Positions 26,460 through 34,445 of a stretch of DNA of 64,000 bases are shown here, piece after piece. Source of the stretch: Sulfurovum sp. AR (lineage in GTDB: Bacteria; Campylobacterota; Campylobacteria; Campylobacterales; Sulfurovaceae); the NCBI RefSeq assembly GCF_000296775.1, contig NZ_AJLE01000010.1:186001-250000 (forward strand), given 5' to 3'. The notes under the pieces were generated by a model. It worked only from the letters and a program-made list of their open reading frames with translations. It was not told the DNA's origin and did no database searches. Each line of letters starts with the position of its first letter. Position 1 is the stretch's first letter. The position numbers and the translations under genes were made by a program.

Positions 26460-27014
26460 TTATTTTGTACACTTTACATAGTTGGTTAATACATCTTCCC
26501 ATGCTTTGTCAGAATCAAAATTATTAACCAAAGCACTTTTTGACTGCTCCTCTAAAAAAGCACCCATACCATGCTGAATCATATAATTTGGATAATAGGC
26601 TGGTTTGCCTAATTCTTTTAATGCACTGCATATTGTATTTAGCTCACCATTGACTCTTTTTAGTGCTAATTGAAACTCATTCGTATCAGTTTCATTTAAA
26701 TTGCCTAAATAATTCATTCGTAAAACAGGAATTGCTTGATGTGCAGTCTGGTCTTTGACTCTATGTGCATCGAAACGCCCATATGCCAATGCAGCAAAAT
26801 AGAGTTCACCGGCTTTTTGATAATCTGATTTCTCTAGACACTTTGCAATACCAACAAAAATATCTGCAGGAGTGTTTGTATTACTAAGTTCTTTTACTTC
26901 AATACAATTAGTTGGGTATTTTGATTCTAAATTTCCTTTTGTCTCAATCTTATAAATTTCTGCATTTACAGTAACAATGCATAGTGTAGTAAATACGAAT
27001 AAGAATTTTTTCAT
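26460..27014 (-). CDS. Exported protein, unknown function
   Basis: 184 residues with a Sec signal peptide (MKKFLFVFTTLCIVTVNA-E). The mature protein is alpha-helical with pairs of cysteines (NCIEV, AKCLE, TICSA, VKCTK). Residues about 50-80 (DIFVGIAKCLEKSDYQKAGELYFAALAYGRFD) look like a single TPR or SEL1-like helix pair. Probably periplasmic; no specific family. AT-rich, like its neighbours. Confidence 0.7.
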   Translation of the reverse strand: MKKFLFVFTTLCIVTVNAEIYKIETKGNLESKYPTNCIEVKELSNTNTPADIFVGIAKCLEKSDYQKAGELYFAALAYGRFDAHRVKDQTAHQAIPVLRMNYLGNLNETDTNEFQLALKRVNGELNTICSALKELGKPAYYPNYMIQHGMGAFLEEQSKSALVNNFDSDKAWEDVLTNYVKCTK

Positions 27015-27077
27015 GTGTCATGCTCTCCTAAAGTTTTTATTGTAACTGTCATATTTCAGCGTAGAAATATAAATGAC

Positions 27078-27599
27078 TTAGAGAACTTCAACACTTTTAT
27101 TTAATGCAGGAAGCCACTCTATTGATATAAAAGGTTTACCATCCTTTTCTTTACACGTTTCTAAAGGTTTTATCGTCATTCTAGTTGCTTTATGACTATG
27201 TATGTTGCGTTTCTTGATTTCAACATCATACATATCATCTTCATAGACGGCATTCATGGAATATATGTAGTTACTCTTTGGTGTAACATATGCACCTAAT
27301 GTTATATTTTGTGATCCGGACAATAATGACACTGTCTTAAAATTAATTCGAAGATAATAGTGTTTATTATTCATAAGTGCAAACTTGTTTATCCCGTTCT
27401 GGAGTTTCACTTCCCCTTTCATCTTCTGATTACACGGTCCATCCAATTCATACACTTCTAAATATGTACTACTGTCAGCCTTGACATTCACGGTAAGATT
27501 TTTCTTGCCCTGCTGCTGATAAGCTCCTGGTGAAGAAGAGCAGCCATTCAGCAGTAGTACTACACTAGTGAGGGTATAAAATAATAATTTACGTAACAT
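27078..27599 (-). CDS. Lipoprotein, unknown function
   Basis: 173 residues from ATG 27599: basic MLRKLLFYT start, hydrophobic core, lipobox LNGC with lipid cysteine at about 20, then SSSPG. The rest is mainly beta-strand (NLTVNVKADSSTYLEVYEL, HYYLRINFKTVSLLSG), like a small beta-sandwich. An earlier in-frame Met would precede the signal sequence with an unlikely MPKYCTII stretch. It starts two bases after the stop of the upstream lipoprotein gene and lacks a clear ribosome site, so translation is probably coupled. Confidence 0.72.
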   Translation of the reverse strand: MLRKLLFYTLTSVVLLLNGCSSSPGAYQQQGKKNLTVNVKADSSTYLEVYELDGPCNQKMKGEVKLQNGINKFALMNNKHYYLRINFKTVSLLSGSQNITLGAYVTPKSNYIYSMNAVYEDDMYDVEIKKRNIHSHKATRMTIKPLETCKEKDGKPFISIEWLPALNKSVEVL

Positions 27600-27601
27600 A
27601 A

Positions 27602-28156
27602 TTATGGTGCAATATTTGGGCATGATCTAGATCCAGTTTTTGCCCAATTCTTTATAGCGTTAACAATATCTTCTTGAACCCCCATTAACATTGATCCGCG
27701 ATAAATATCAACTTGTGTTTTATTACCTTTATTATGTAAATCTACAACTGCAATAAAATAACCATCTTTGAAAGCCTCACCATAAATAGCAGATGTCATA
27801 CCTGATTGTAGACTATCTGAATCACCTTTTACTTCTAAAGTTGATAATGTACGGCCTCTTTTAAACTTTGTTTTATAGTACATGGTGTCCGTACTTGTTT
27901 GCATGTAGTATCCATTATGTGTTGTACTTGTATGTTTAAATGCTTTATTTAGACATTTATTCGAATTCCTTTGAAGTAAACTAGCAACTTTATAATATGG
28001 ACGATTGACAACAAAGCTATCTTTTTTGGTACTGAACATACCACTGCCTACTGAATCACGAACCTCTTGAGGAGTAGTCGGTGATGATGAACTTGCACAT
28101 CCACTAAAGATACCTGTTAGTAATAGAGCACTGGAGATTATTATAATTTTTTTCAT
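27602..28156 (-). CDS. Lipoprotein, unknown function
   Basis: 184 residues; signal peptide MKKIIIISSALLLTGI and lipobox FSGC (lipid cysteine at 19). The mature part has two further cysteines and a beta-rich centre (GYYMQTSTDTMYYKTKF, STLEVKGDSDS). No family recognised. First of a three-gene minus-strand run of exported proteins, divergent from the DUF2167 gene. Confidence 0.72.
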   Translation of the reverse strand: MKKIIIISSALLLTGIFSGCASSSSPTTPQEVRDSVGSGMFSTKKDSFVVNRPYYKVASLLQRNSNKCLNKAFKHTSTTHNGYYMQTSTDTMYYKTKFKRGRTLSTLEVKGDSDSLQSGMTSAIYGEAFKDGYFIAVVDLHNKGNKTQVDIYRGSMLMGVQEDIVNAIKNWAKTGSRSCPNIAP

Positions 28157-28232
28157 TAAACATCCTAAATTTTGAAGTTTAAGATTGTATCAAGGTTAAG
28201 ATTTAATTAAGCTTCTATATATCCTAATTTTA

Positions 28233-28238
28233 TATAAT
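28233..28238 (+). promoter_or_regulatory. Likely -10 box for the DUF2167 gene
   Basis: TATAAT in an AT-rich stretch, 35 bases before the ATG, followed by the strong purine-rich ribosome site AGAGGGAGAAGGG. Confidence 0.45.
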
Positions 28239-28273
28239 AACTTATATTAATATATAAAGAGGGAGAAGGGTAC

Positions 28274-29233
28274 ATGAAGTATTTTGGAGTAATTTTTACA
28301 TTCATTATGTTGTTTTCAAATCAACTGATGGCTGAAAATGAGACAAATTTAACGGCAGAGCAAGAGCAATATATTACTGAAGCTAACAAAATTTTGGATT
28401 CACTGAATCCTCAACAAGGTGAGATAAAATTACCTAATGGTGTGGCAACACTACAAGTGCCAGAAAACTTTTATTATCTTAGTCCGGAAGATACAGAAAC
28501 TGTGTTGGTAAAAATATGGGGGAACCCTCCTGGAGGAGAAAAAACACTGGGTATGATTTTCCCTACCAGGGTAACACCGTATGACAATACCGCTTGGGGT
28601 GTGACAGTTGAATATGTGGAAGATGGTTATGTCTCTGATGAGGATGCCGATAAAATAAATTATGATGAACTTCTCTCTGACATGAAAGAGAGTACTGCTA
28701 ATGCGAGTCAAGAACGTATAAAACAAGGGTATGATGCCATTAGCTTGATTGGATGGGCTGCTAAACCATACTACGATGAAAAAACACATAAGCTGCATTG
28801 GGCGAAAGAGATCAAGTTCGGTTCACAAGAGATCAATACGCTCAATTACAATATTCGAGTGTTAGGACGAAAAGGTGTTTTGGTCTTAAACTTTATTGCA
28901 GGTATGGATCAGCTGGATATGATAAATTCTAAAATTGATACAGTCTTGAAAATAGCAGACTTCAATGAGGGTTCACGCTATGCAGATTTCAACCCTGATA
29001 TCGATACGGTCGCAGCATATGGAATTGGTGCATTAGTTGCTGGTAAGGTTGCAGCAAAGGTCGGTATTTTAGCAACAATATTACTGTTTTTGAAAAAATT
29101 ATGGATTTTCCTTCTTATCGGTGCTGGTGCTTTTGTGAAGAAACTCTTTAGTCGTAAGAAAAATGATGAAATTATAGAAGAAACAGTAGTAAATGAGAAT
29201 ATAGATAAAGATGATACTGAGATTAAACAATAA
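28274..29233 (+). CDS. DUF2167 family membrane protein
   Basis: 319 residues: signal peptide ending LMA-E near 20, a long extracytoplasmic domain, two close membrane segments (about 244-265 and 272-292) and a Lys/Glu-rich cytoplasmic tail. Family landmarks: IKLPNGVATLQVPENFYYL, GMIFP, WGVTVEYVEDGYVSDEDA, and LIGWAAKPYYDEKTHKLHWAKE. The function of DUF2167 is not established; members are envelope proteins. Next gene is DUF2569 on the same strand. Confidence 0.85.
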   Translation: MKYFGVIFTFIMLFSNQLMAENETNLTAEQEQYITEANKILDSLNPQQGEIKLPNGVATLQVPENFYYLSPEDTETVLVKIWGNPPGGEKTLGMIFPTRVTPYDNTAWGVTVEYVEDGYVSDEDADKINYDELLSDMKESTANASQERIKQGYDAISLIGWAAKPYYDEKTHKLHWAKEIKFGSQEINTLNYNIRVLGRKGVLVLNFIAGMDQLDMINSKIDTVLKIADFNEGSRYADFNPDIDTVAAYGIGALVAGKVAAKVGILATILLFLKKLWIFLLIGAGAFVKKLFSRKKNDEIIEETVVNENIDKDDTEIKQ

Positions 29234-29344
29234 TTAGGATTCTTATGGCGTATATCTTAGATCAGAATAAAAAAAGACATAACAGATAAATAGCCTATAT
29301 AAGCTATGCGGTACAAATATAAAGAAACTTAACATGGGGAGAAC

Positions 29345-29842
29345 ATGAAAGATAAAGATAATTTAAAAGGCTTGGGTGGATGGTTGATACTGGTTGGTAT
29401 TGGGGTTGTAGTTGCCCCCATCAGATTAATATATGAATACGGTCCAATGTACTATTCTATCTTTACAGATGGATCATTTGAGGTATTGACAACTCCGGGT
29501 ACAGAAGCTTACAATTCACTCTGGGGTCCACTACTGATCGGTGAAGCACTTGGTAATACATTTTTAGTGCTTGCATCTATCTATCTTGTTTATCTATTTT
29601 TTACTAAACATTATCTATTCCCTAAGATTTATATTGCCATTATTCTATTCTCTCTTGTCTTTATCACTTTGGATGCATGGGTCGGTTCACTTGTTATTAC
29701 GGATGAACCTATGTTTGATCCAGCAACAACTAAAGAGTTCACACGAAGTTTAGTAGGAGCAGTAATATGGATTCCGTATATGCTTGTTTCTAAAAGAGTA
29801 AAAGCAACATTCATCGAGCATAAGCCTGAAAAAATACTTTGA
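29345..29842 (+). CDS. DUF2569 family membrane protein
   Basis: 165 residues with four membrane segments (about 12-32, 59-83, 95-118, 130-150). The LGGWLILVGIGVVVAPIR start is the family hallmark. Function unknown. It is 110 bases after the DUF2167 gene and is preceded by GGGGAG as ribosome site. Confidence 0.82.
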   Translation: MKDKDNLKGLGGWLILVGIGVVVAPIRLIYEYGPMYYSIFTDGSFEVLTTPGTEAYNSLWGPLLIGEALGNTFLVLASIYLVYLFFTKHYLFPKIYIAIILFSLVFITLDAWVGSLVITDEPMFDPATTKEFTRSLVGAVIWIPYMLVSKRVKATFIEHKPEKIL

Positions 29843-29886
29843 GTGCTATAAAGATCTTTCTGAGATATGTTTAAAAGAGTATATAG

Positions 29887-30381
29887 ATGAATATTGAATT
29901 AGTAAAAAAGATAGCATAAGAAAATCACTAAAATCTGCAACTATAGGTGTAATTCTAATCTATATTATATTTGTTATAGGGGCAGATAAGGAAGGCTTCA
30001 TATATTCTCTTGTGTGGGTTTTTACAGATCAATATAGAATTAATATTTTACTTCTTTGCCTATATTGTTGGAGGGAAAGCAGGATATGAAATTTTAATAG
30101 AAAAGAAACGTTGGTATAAACTCATTGGAGTCAAATATGCAATGATTGTACTGTTGATAACAGCATTCTTATTTGGATGGACTGGATATTTTCAGGAAGG
30201 ATTATCTGTACCTGAAATTTTTTCAGATGCATCACCTGAATTTATTGAAGCGTATAAAGCACAGCAAGAACCATTTTATGATTATGTGTTTAAATCATTC
30301 TTTTGGATAACACTTGCAGGAAGCATTCCTGCTGTTATTGTAGGTATGTTATTTGGAAGATCAATCAAAAAATCATTATAA
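29887..30381 (+). pseudogene. Frameshifted four-pass membrane protein
   Basis: Three consecutive reading frames together make one sensible protein. Frame one starts MNIELVKK at 29887 and hits a stop after IA. One extra A in the A-run near 29903-29908 would continue as DSIRKSLKSATIGVILIYIIFVIGA. That frame goes wrong after SLVWV; removing one T from the T-run near 30019-30023 enters the third frame, which runs to the stop at 30381 (YFFAYIVGGKAGYEI, then YAMIVLLITAFLFGW). Restored length is about 164 residues with four membrane segments. Both indels are in homopolymers, so phase variation or sequencing error are alternatives. A TTG start at 30010 could still give the last 123 residues. Confidence 0.55.
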
Positions 30382-30423
30382 ATCTATTTCAGGTTTTGAG
30401 TAGTTAGAAATAATAAGGTTACA

Positions 30424-31095
30424 ATGAAATATTTAGTATATATAGTTTTATTTTATAGTTCATATGCACCGGCTTTAGAAAGTATATGCTATGGCAGTAC
30501 ATCAAACGGTAGACTGGAAAATGGCGTACAACTTCCAAGTAAAGGGAATAACTTCGTAAGTTACAGTAAAACAGCAGAGATATTAGGCAGAACATATGTG
30601 CATTCAAAAGTAAAGGAGATTATATTAGCCTCATATAAATCTCTAGAAACAGAAATGCCTACAAAAGTTTATAAATATGCCGAAACAGGTTTTAAAGAAG
30701 GAGGTAAATTCTCTCCTCATAAAACACATCAAAATGGTTTATCAGTAGACTTCATGGTTCCTGTAGTGAATAATAAAGGTAAATCAGAACATCTGCCTAC
30801 ACACATATTCAATAAGTTTGGATATGCCATAGAGTTTGATAAAAAAGGTCACTACAAAGCGTACAGTATTGATTATGAAGCTATGGGAGCACATATTGTT
30901 AGCCTACATAAAAGTGTAAAAGAGAGAGGTGCAAAGATATGGAGAGTAATCTTTGATCCGGAACTACAACCTTACCTTTTTCGAACCAAATATGGAAAAT
31001 ATCTTAAAACACATATCAATTTCTCCAAGAAAAGATCTTGGGTAAGGCATGATGAACATTATCATGTTGATTTTATAGTGAAATGTCTTAAGTAG
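30424..31095 (+). CDS. MepA-like penicillin-insensitive murein endopeptidase
   Basis: LAS-family zinc metallopeptidase that cuts peptide cross-links in peptidoglycan. 223 residues with a signal peptide (MKYLVYIVLFYSSYAPA). Zinc motifs: H in SPHKTHQNGLSVDF (HxxxxxxxD type) and the HxH in RHDEHYHVDF near the C-terminus. Smaller and more divergent than E. coli MepA. In an AT-rich block of envelope genes. Confidence 0.82.
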   Translation: MKYLVYIVLFYSSYAPALESICYGSTSNGRLENGVQLPSKGNNFVSYSKTAEILGRTYVHSKVKEIILASYKSLETEMPTKVYKYAETGFKEGGKFSPHKTHQNGLSVDFMVPVVNNKGKSEHLPTHIFNKFGYAIEFDKKGHYKAYSIDYEAMGAHIVSLHKSVKERGAKIWRVIFDPELQPYLFRTKYGKYLKTHINFSKKRSWVRHDEHYHVDFIVKCLK

Positions 31096-31103
31096 TAAAT
31101 CAT

Positions 31104-31439
31104 ATGGAAACAAAGAAATTACGTATATACTTGACATATATTACAGTATCACTGTATTTATTTTTACTGCTTCCCACGTTTTACGTGGTAACCCATACAT
31201 CAATTAATAATGAACAACAAAAGTCAGTTTTAAACTCAAACCACTATATGCATTCCCACAAACATCGTGGGAACGAAGAAAAAACACAACGACAAATAGA
31301 AAGACTGTCTCAAAGGTATAAAGAAGTAAAAGGGCAAATTAAAAAAAGAATCTTAACAACATATACTACGTATAGTTTTCCCACAACTCTATTTGGTCCA
31401 CACATAATTTGTAGTATTCTTTTGTTTTGTTTTAAATAA
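31104..31439 (+). CDS. Small membrane protein, unknown
   Basis: 111 residues: one N-terminal membrane segment (about 9-31), a His-rich stretch YMHSHKHRGNEE, then a charged helix (KTQRQIERLSQRYKEVKGQIKKRI) and a hydrophobic end. It starts eight bases after the MepA-like stop without a clear ribosome site. Its 3' end overlaps the convergent acetyltransferase remnant by about 50 bases, so the C-terminus may be abnormal. Confidence 0.45.
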   Translation: METKKLRIYLTYITVSLYLFLLLPTFYVVTHTSINNEQQKSVLNSNHYMHSHKHRGNEEKTQRQIERLSQRYKEVKGQIKKRILTTYTTYSFPTTLFGPHIICSILLFCFK

Positions 31440-31895
31440 ATCTTCTTCAAAATTATTTTTTTCATAAAATATATTCAAACTTTTGCTAATTGATAGCAAT
31501 GTTATAGTATTAAATTCTTTTTTTAAACAGTTTATTAAATATGTCCCCAAACCACTCTTCTGATAATATGCATCTATTGATATTTGATTTATATAAATCT
31601 TTTTTAAAAATTCGTCTTTTATCTTATAGTCTATAAATCCAACTCTATCGATATCTATATATAAATCCAATCTACTATTATTTTTAGTTTGATGTTTATA
31701 CGCTGTTGTTATATTCTTTGGGTTTTTATTTTCATTAATTATGTTAAATGACTTCTGCTTTGTTGTATTGATATCTATTGTAATAGGGGCTTCCTTAGGG
31801 TGAGCACATCCGTTATGGATAAAAGTGCATCGTGAAAAAAGCCTAACAAAAATCTGTTTAATGTTAATTTGAGTAGATCTAAGCTTTAAATATGG
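31389..31895 (-). pseudogene. GNAT acetyltransferase remnant lacking a start codon
   Basis: The frame is open for 168 codons from 31895 to the stop at 31389 but has no ATG or GTG; the only usual alternative is TTG at 31670, which gives 93 residues. The C-terminal half carries a GNAT acetyl-CoA signature (QISIDAYYQKSGLGTYLINCLKKEF) and the late strand LSISKSLNIFYEKNNFEE. The N-terminal half (APITIDINTTKQKSFN onward) is protein-like. I read it as a gene that lost its 5' end by recombination; TTG initiation is the alternative. Confidence 0.5.
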
Positions 31896-32038
31896 TTATA
31901 GAATTTTTAAAGGATTATAAAAACGAAGTCAAATACAGATCGAATATTTGAAATTACATTCAGTATATCATAATAATAAGTATTAATGATAAAAAGGACA
32001 TGACTGCATCAAAAGTTTCGAAATAATGTGATAGGAAA

Positions 32039-32075
32039 TTAAAACCTTATAAAATGTTCTATATAAGGAAGTTTT
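32039..32075. repeat. Second copy of TTAAAACCTTATAAA in a hairpin
   Basis: Bases 32039-32053 repeat 26413-26427 exactly. Downstream TATAAG-GAA-GTTTT can pair with AAAAC-CTTATA, leaving a three-base bulge, so the structure imitates the hairpin at the other end of the accessory block. Confidence 0.5.
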
Positions 32076-32131
32076 ATAATAAAATTGTTAAAAAAATATA
32101 ATGGAGTCAAAGAAGAATAGGCGAGTCTCTA

Positions 32132-32150
32132 AGGTCGCAAATCGCGACCT
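32132..32150 (-). terminator. Hairpin after the formate dehydrogenase-like gene
   Basis: Stem AGGTCGC / GCGACCT with loop AAATC, 21 bases beyond the stop. GC-rich in an AT-rich setting; no T-run follows, so it may rely on another mechanism. Confidence 0.5.
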
Positions 32151-32171
32151 CAAAATCTAACCCAAAACCCT

Positions 32172-34268
32172 CTACGCACTTACAGGAATAATGTCGACCT
32201 GAATCGATTTAAATGCAGCTGTCATGATCAGTTCATCACTCTTATCACCGAAAATCTTATTGAGTTTTGAATCCACATGGTGAAACGTGGTATAGAGTGT
32301 TTTAGGACGTACTTTATCTGTGAATTTTACCTTTAATGGATTTGTTTGACCATACTCGGTTTTGAGGATCACCCTCTCCGTTGGGAAATCTGCACTATCG
32401 CTTTCATGTACTAAAAGAATATCCTCTGTATGTTTTTTCATGAGGTTCTCTGTATATTTGGTTTGCGCGGAGTTATTATAGTGGGCCATGATTCTTCCAG
32501 TCGTCAAGTGGTAGCCCTTAAGTGCTTTATTTAGAATCTCTTCGATCATCCCTGAGAGTTTATACCCATGGTATCTGAATGCTCCGATACCATCTTTGGT
32601 TCTAAAATCTTCTCTATGCAGTACCGGTGTACCACCCTCTTCAGTGATCGGCCAGGAAATTCCCTGCTTTTCATTGGCTCTAAGCATCTCATAAGAGGCA
32701 CCACTGAATCTATTTGTTGCAGTTTTTCTCACATCATTCCAGATATCTTCAGAGGTTTCAAAACCGAACTCCCCTCCCATTTTCTCATCAAGAAGTTTGA
32801 TCACTTCCCAGTCATCCGGAAGATCAGAGTGTACCAGTGGCGTTGAGAGGTGGACTTTTCTCATGGCATTGATATAGATACCTGTTTTTTCATAGGCTGA
32901 TTTAACACCCACTACGATGTCTGCACGTTCTGCAATATCTGTCATGAACAGCTCTTGTACAAAGATAAGCTCGAGGTTTTCAAATGCTTTTGTGATCTTA
33001 TTGATATTCGGATGAATATGCGTGAGATCTTCACCGATATTCAACACACCTTTAATGGTTCCGTCAAGCATGCCATCCACCAACTGAGGTGTCATAAGTC
33101 CCACCTCTTTTGGTGCAGTGTAGTCCGGTGCATAGTAAGGAAGCATACCCATATCACAGGCACCTTGTACGTTCGTTTGACCTCTTAAAGGCATTACACC
33201 CGCACCATCTTTACCGATGTTCCCGGTCATCAGTGCCAAATGGACGATAGCCATGACCGCGTAAGAGCCATCGACATGTTCAGTGATCCCGAGTCCCCAT
33301 AAAATAAGAGATTTCTTCGTTGCATACTCACGGGCGATCTCCGGGAGCATATCTGCCAGATACTCATACCCTTCCACTTCTCTGAAAAATTCAGGATTCG
33401 CATAAGGATCATTTAAAATGTTCTCTTTAAAGTGTTCAAAGTTCTTTGTTCTGTTCTTGATAAAATCTTTATGGTACAGCTCTTCAGTGATGATCGTATA
33501 TGCCAACATATTGAGTACAAGCAGATTCGCTTCATGTGGTGTGACTGCTTTATATTTTGAGAATTTATGCAATTTGATCTCACGTACATCAAAACATGCG
33601 ATAGGTGTACCCTTTTGTGCCGCTTTGATCATACGGTTACCGACAATCGGGTGTGCTTCAGTCGTATTGGAACCCATTACGATCATAAATTCTGTTTTGT
33701 AAATATCATCAAACGGGTTACTTGCAGCCCCCTCACCGATGGTCAGTCTCATTCCCTTGAGTGATGGAGAGTGACAGACTCTGGCACAGTTGTCTACGTG
33801 TGGAGAGTTCAGTGTATAACGCGTGAACTTTTGGAAATAGTAAGCTGATTCGCATGAAGTTCTAGCCCCTCCAAGCGAACAGACAGATTTTTCACCATAT
33901 TGTGATTGAATATCTTTGAGCTTCATTGCCCCTGCAGTGGTAGCAGCATCCAGATCAGTCTCATACCAGGTATCATCAAGATCAGTAAGCGAACTGGAAA
34001 TCGCTTCTTTAATCTCAGGGTTCTTCTCTAAAAAGCTTTTGCGGATACGTGGCGTTCTTAATCTCTCTTTTGCATCAACAAAGTCATATCCATGTGTCCC
34101 TTTAATACAAAGTTTTCCTTCAGATGTAGCGCCATCCGGATGTGCAAAAATCTTCTTGATTTTATTCTCTTTTGTGTCAACCTCAGCTGCAATATCACAA
34201 CCCACACCACAATACGCACAAACACTGTCTATTATTTCAAAATTGTTATCAGCTTTTTTTGTCATCAT
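32172..34268 (-). CDS. Formate dehydrogenase-like molybdopterin oxidoreductase (Cys type)
   Basis: 698 residues of the DMSO-reductase/FdhF superfamily. A [4Fe-4S] site is formed by C17, C20, C24 and C54 (VCAYCGVGC, KLC). At the selenocysteine position of FdhF-type enzymes (ARVUHxP) this protein has C165 in NCARVCHSPS, followed by the conserved His. RGQTNVQGACDMG and the C-terminal molybdopterin dinucleotide domain (TTGRIMAHYN) are present. There is no extra ferredoxin domain and no TAT signal, so it should be cytoplasmic with a partner not encoded here. Formate is the likeliest substrate because the divergent gene is an OFA transporter. MoaA and MoeA in the window make its cofactor. Confidence 0.85.
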   Translation of the reverse strand: MMTKKADNNFEIIDSVCAYCGVGCDIAAEVDTKENKIKKIFAHPDGATSEGKLCIKGTHGYDFVDAKERLRTPRIRKSFLEKNPEIKEAISSSLTDLDDTWYETDLDAATTAGAMKLKDIQSQYGEKSVCSLGGARTSCESAYYFQKFTRYTLNSPHVDNCARVCHSPSLKGMRLTIGEGAASNPFDDIYKTEFMIVMGSNTTEAHPIVGNRMIKAAQKGTPIACFDVREIKLHKFSKYKAVTPHEANLLVLNMLAYTIITEELYHKDFIKNRTKNFEHFKENILNDPYANPEFFREVEGYEYLADMLPEIAREYATKKSLILWGLGITEHVDGSYAVMAIVHLALMTGNIGKDGAGVMPLRGQTNVQGACDMGMLPYYAPDYTAPKEVGLMTPQLVDGMLDGTIKGVLNIGEDLTHIHPNINKITKAFENLELIFVQELFMTDIAERADIVVGVKSAYEKTGIYINAMRKVHLSTPLVHSDLPDDWEVIKLLDEKMGGEFGFETSEDIWNDVRKTATNRFSGASYEMLRANEKQGISWPITEEGGTPVLHREDFRTKDGIGAFRYHGYKLSGMIEEILNKALKGYHLTTGRIMAHYNNSAQTKYTENLMKKHTEDILLVHESDSADFPTERVILKTEYGQTNPLKVKFTDKVRPKTLYTTFHHVDSKLNKIFGDKSDELIMTAAFKSIQVDIIPVSA

Positions 34269-34284
34269 GTACCCTTTTGTACTT

Positions 34285-34309
34285 AAATAGGAGTAATTTT
34301 ATCCTATTT
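34285..34309. promoter_or_regulatory. Inverted repeat in the fdh/OFA divergent region
   Basis: Perfect 8-bp arms AAATAGGA and TCCTATTT, nine bases apart, 17 bases upstream of the fdh-like start and in the shared 177-base promoter region. A candidate operator; the regulator is unknown. Confidence 0.45.
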
Positions 34310-34445
34310 TAATTAAAATTATGTTTTTTTAAGTAAGTGTTGTTACTATCTGCCAAATTATATCAAAAAAGGACACTAATATTTACATTTAGTGTAGAGT
34401 ACAGATATATATGATCCCTGTAATTCAAACATTAAGGAAAATTCA

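Larger units (their letters stand above)
31896..32171. other. AT-rich non-coding stretch at the right end of the accessory block
   Basis: I see no supportable gene. It holds an 18-codon open frame (MVIEFLKDYKNEVK) at 31893, the hairpin/repeat at 32039-32075, and the hairpin at 32132-32150. Base composition is clearly more AT-rich than the flanking core genes. Confidence 0.5.

Noticed and set aside
31841-31847. GCCTAAC as an integron attC core
   Set aside because: It matches RYYYAAC, but I found no GTTRRRY partner at a suitable distance and no integrase in the window, so it is probably chance.
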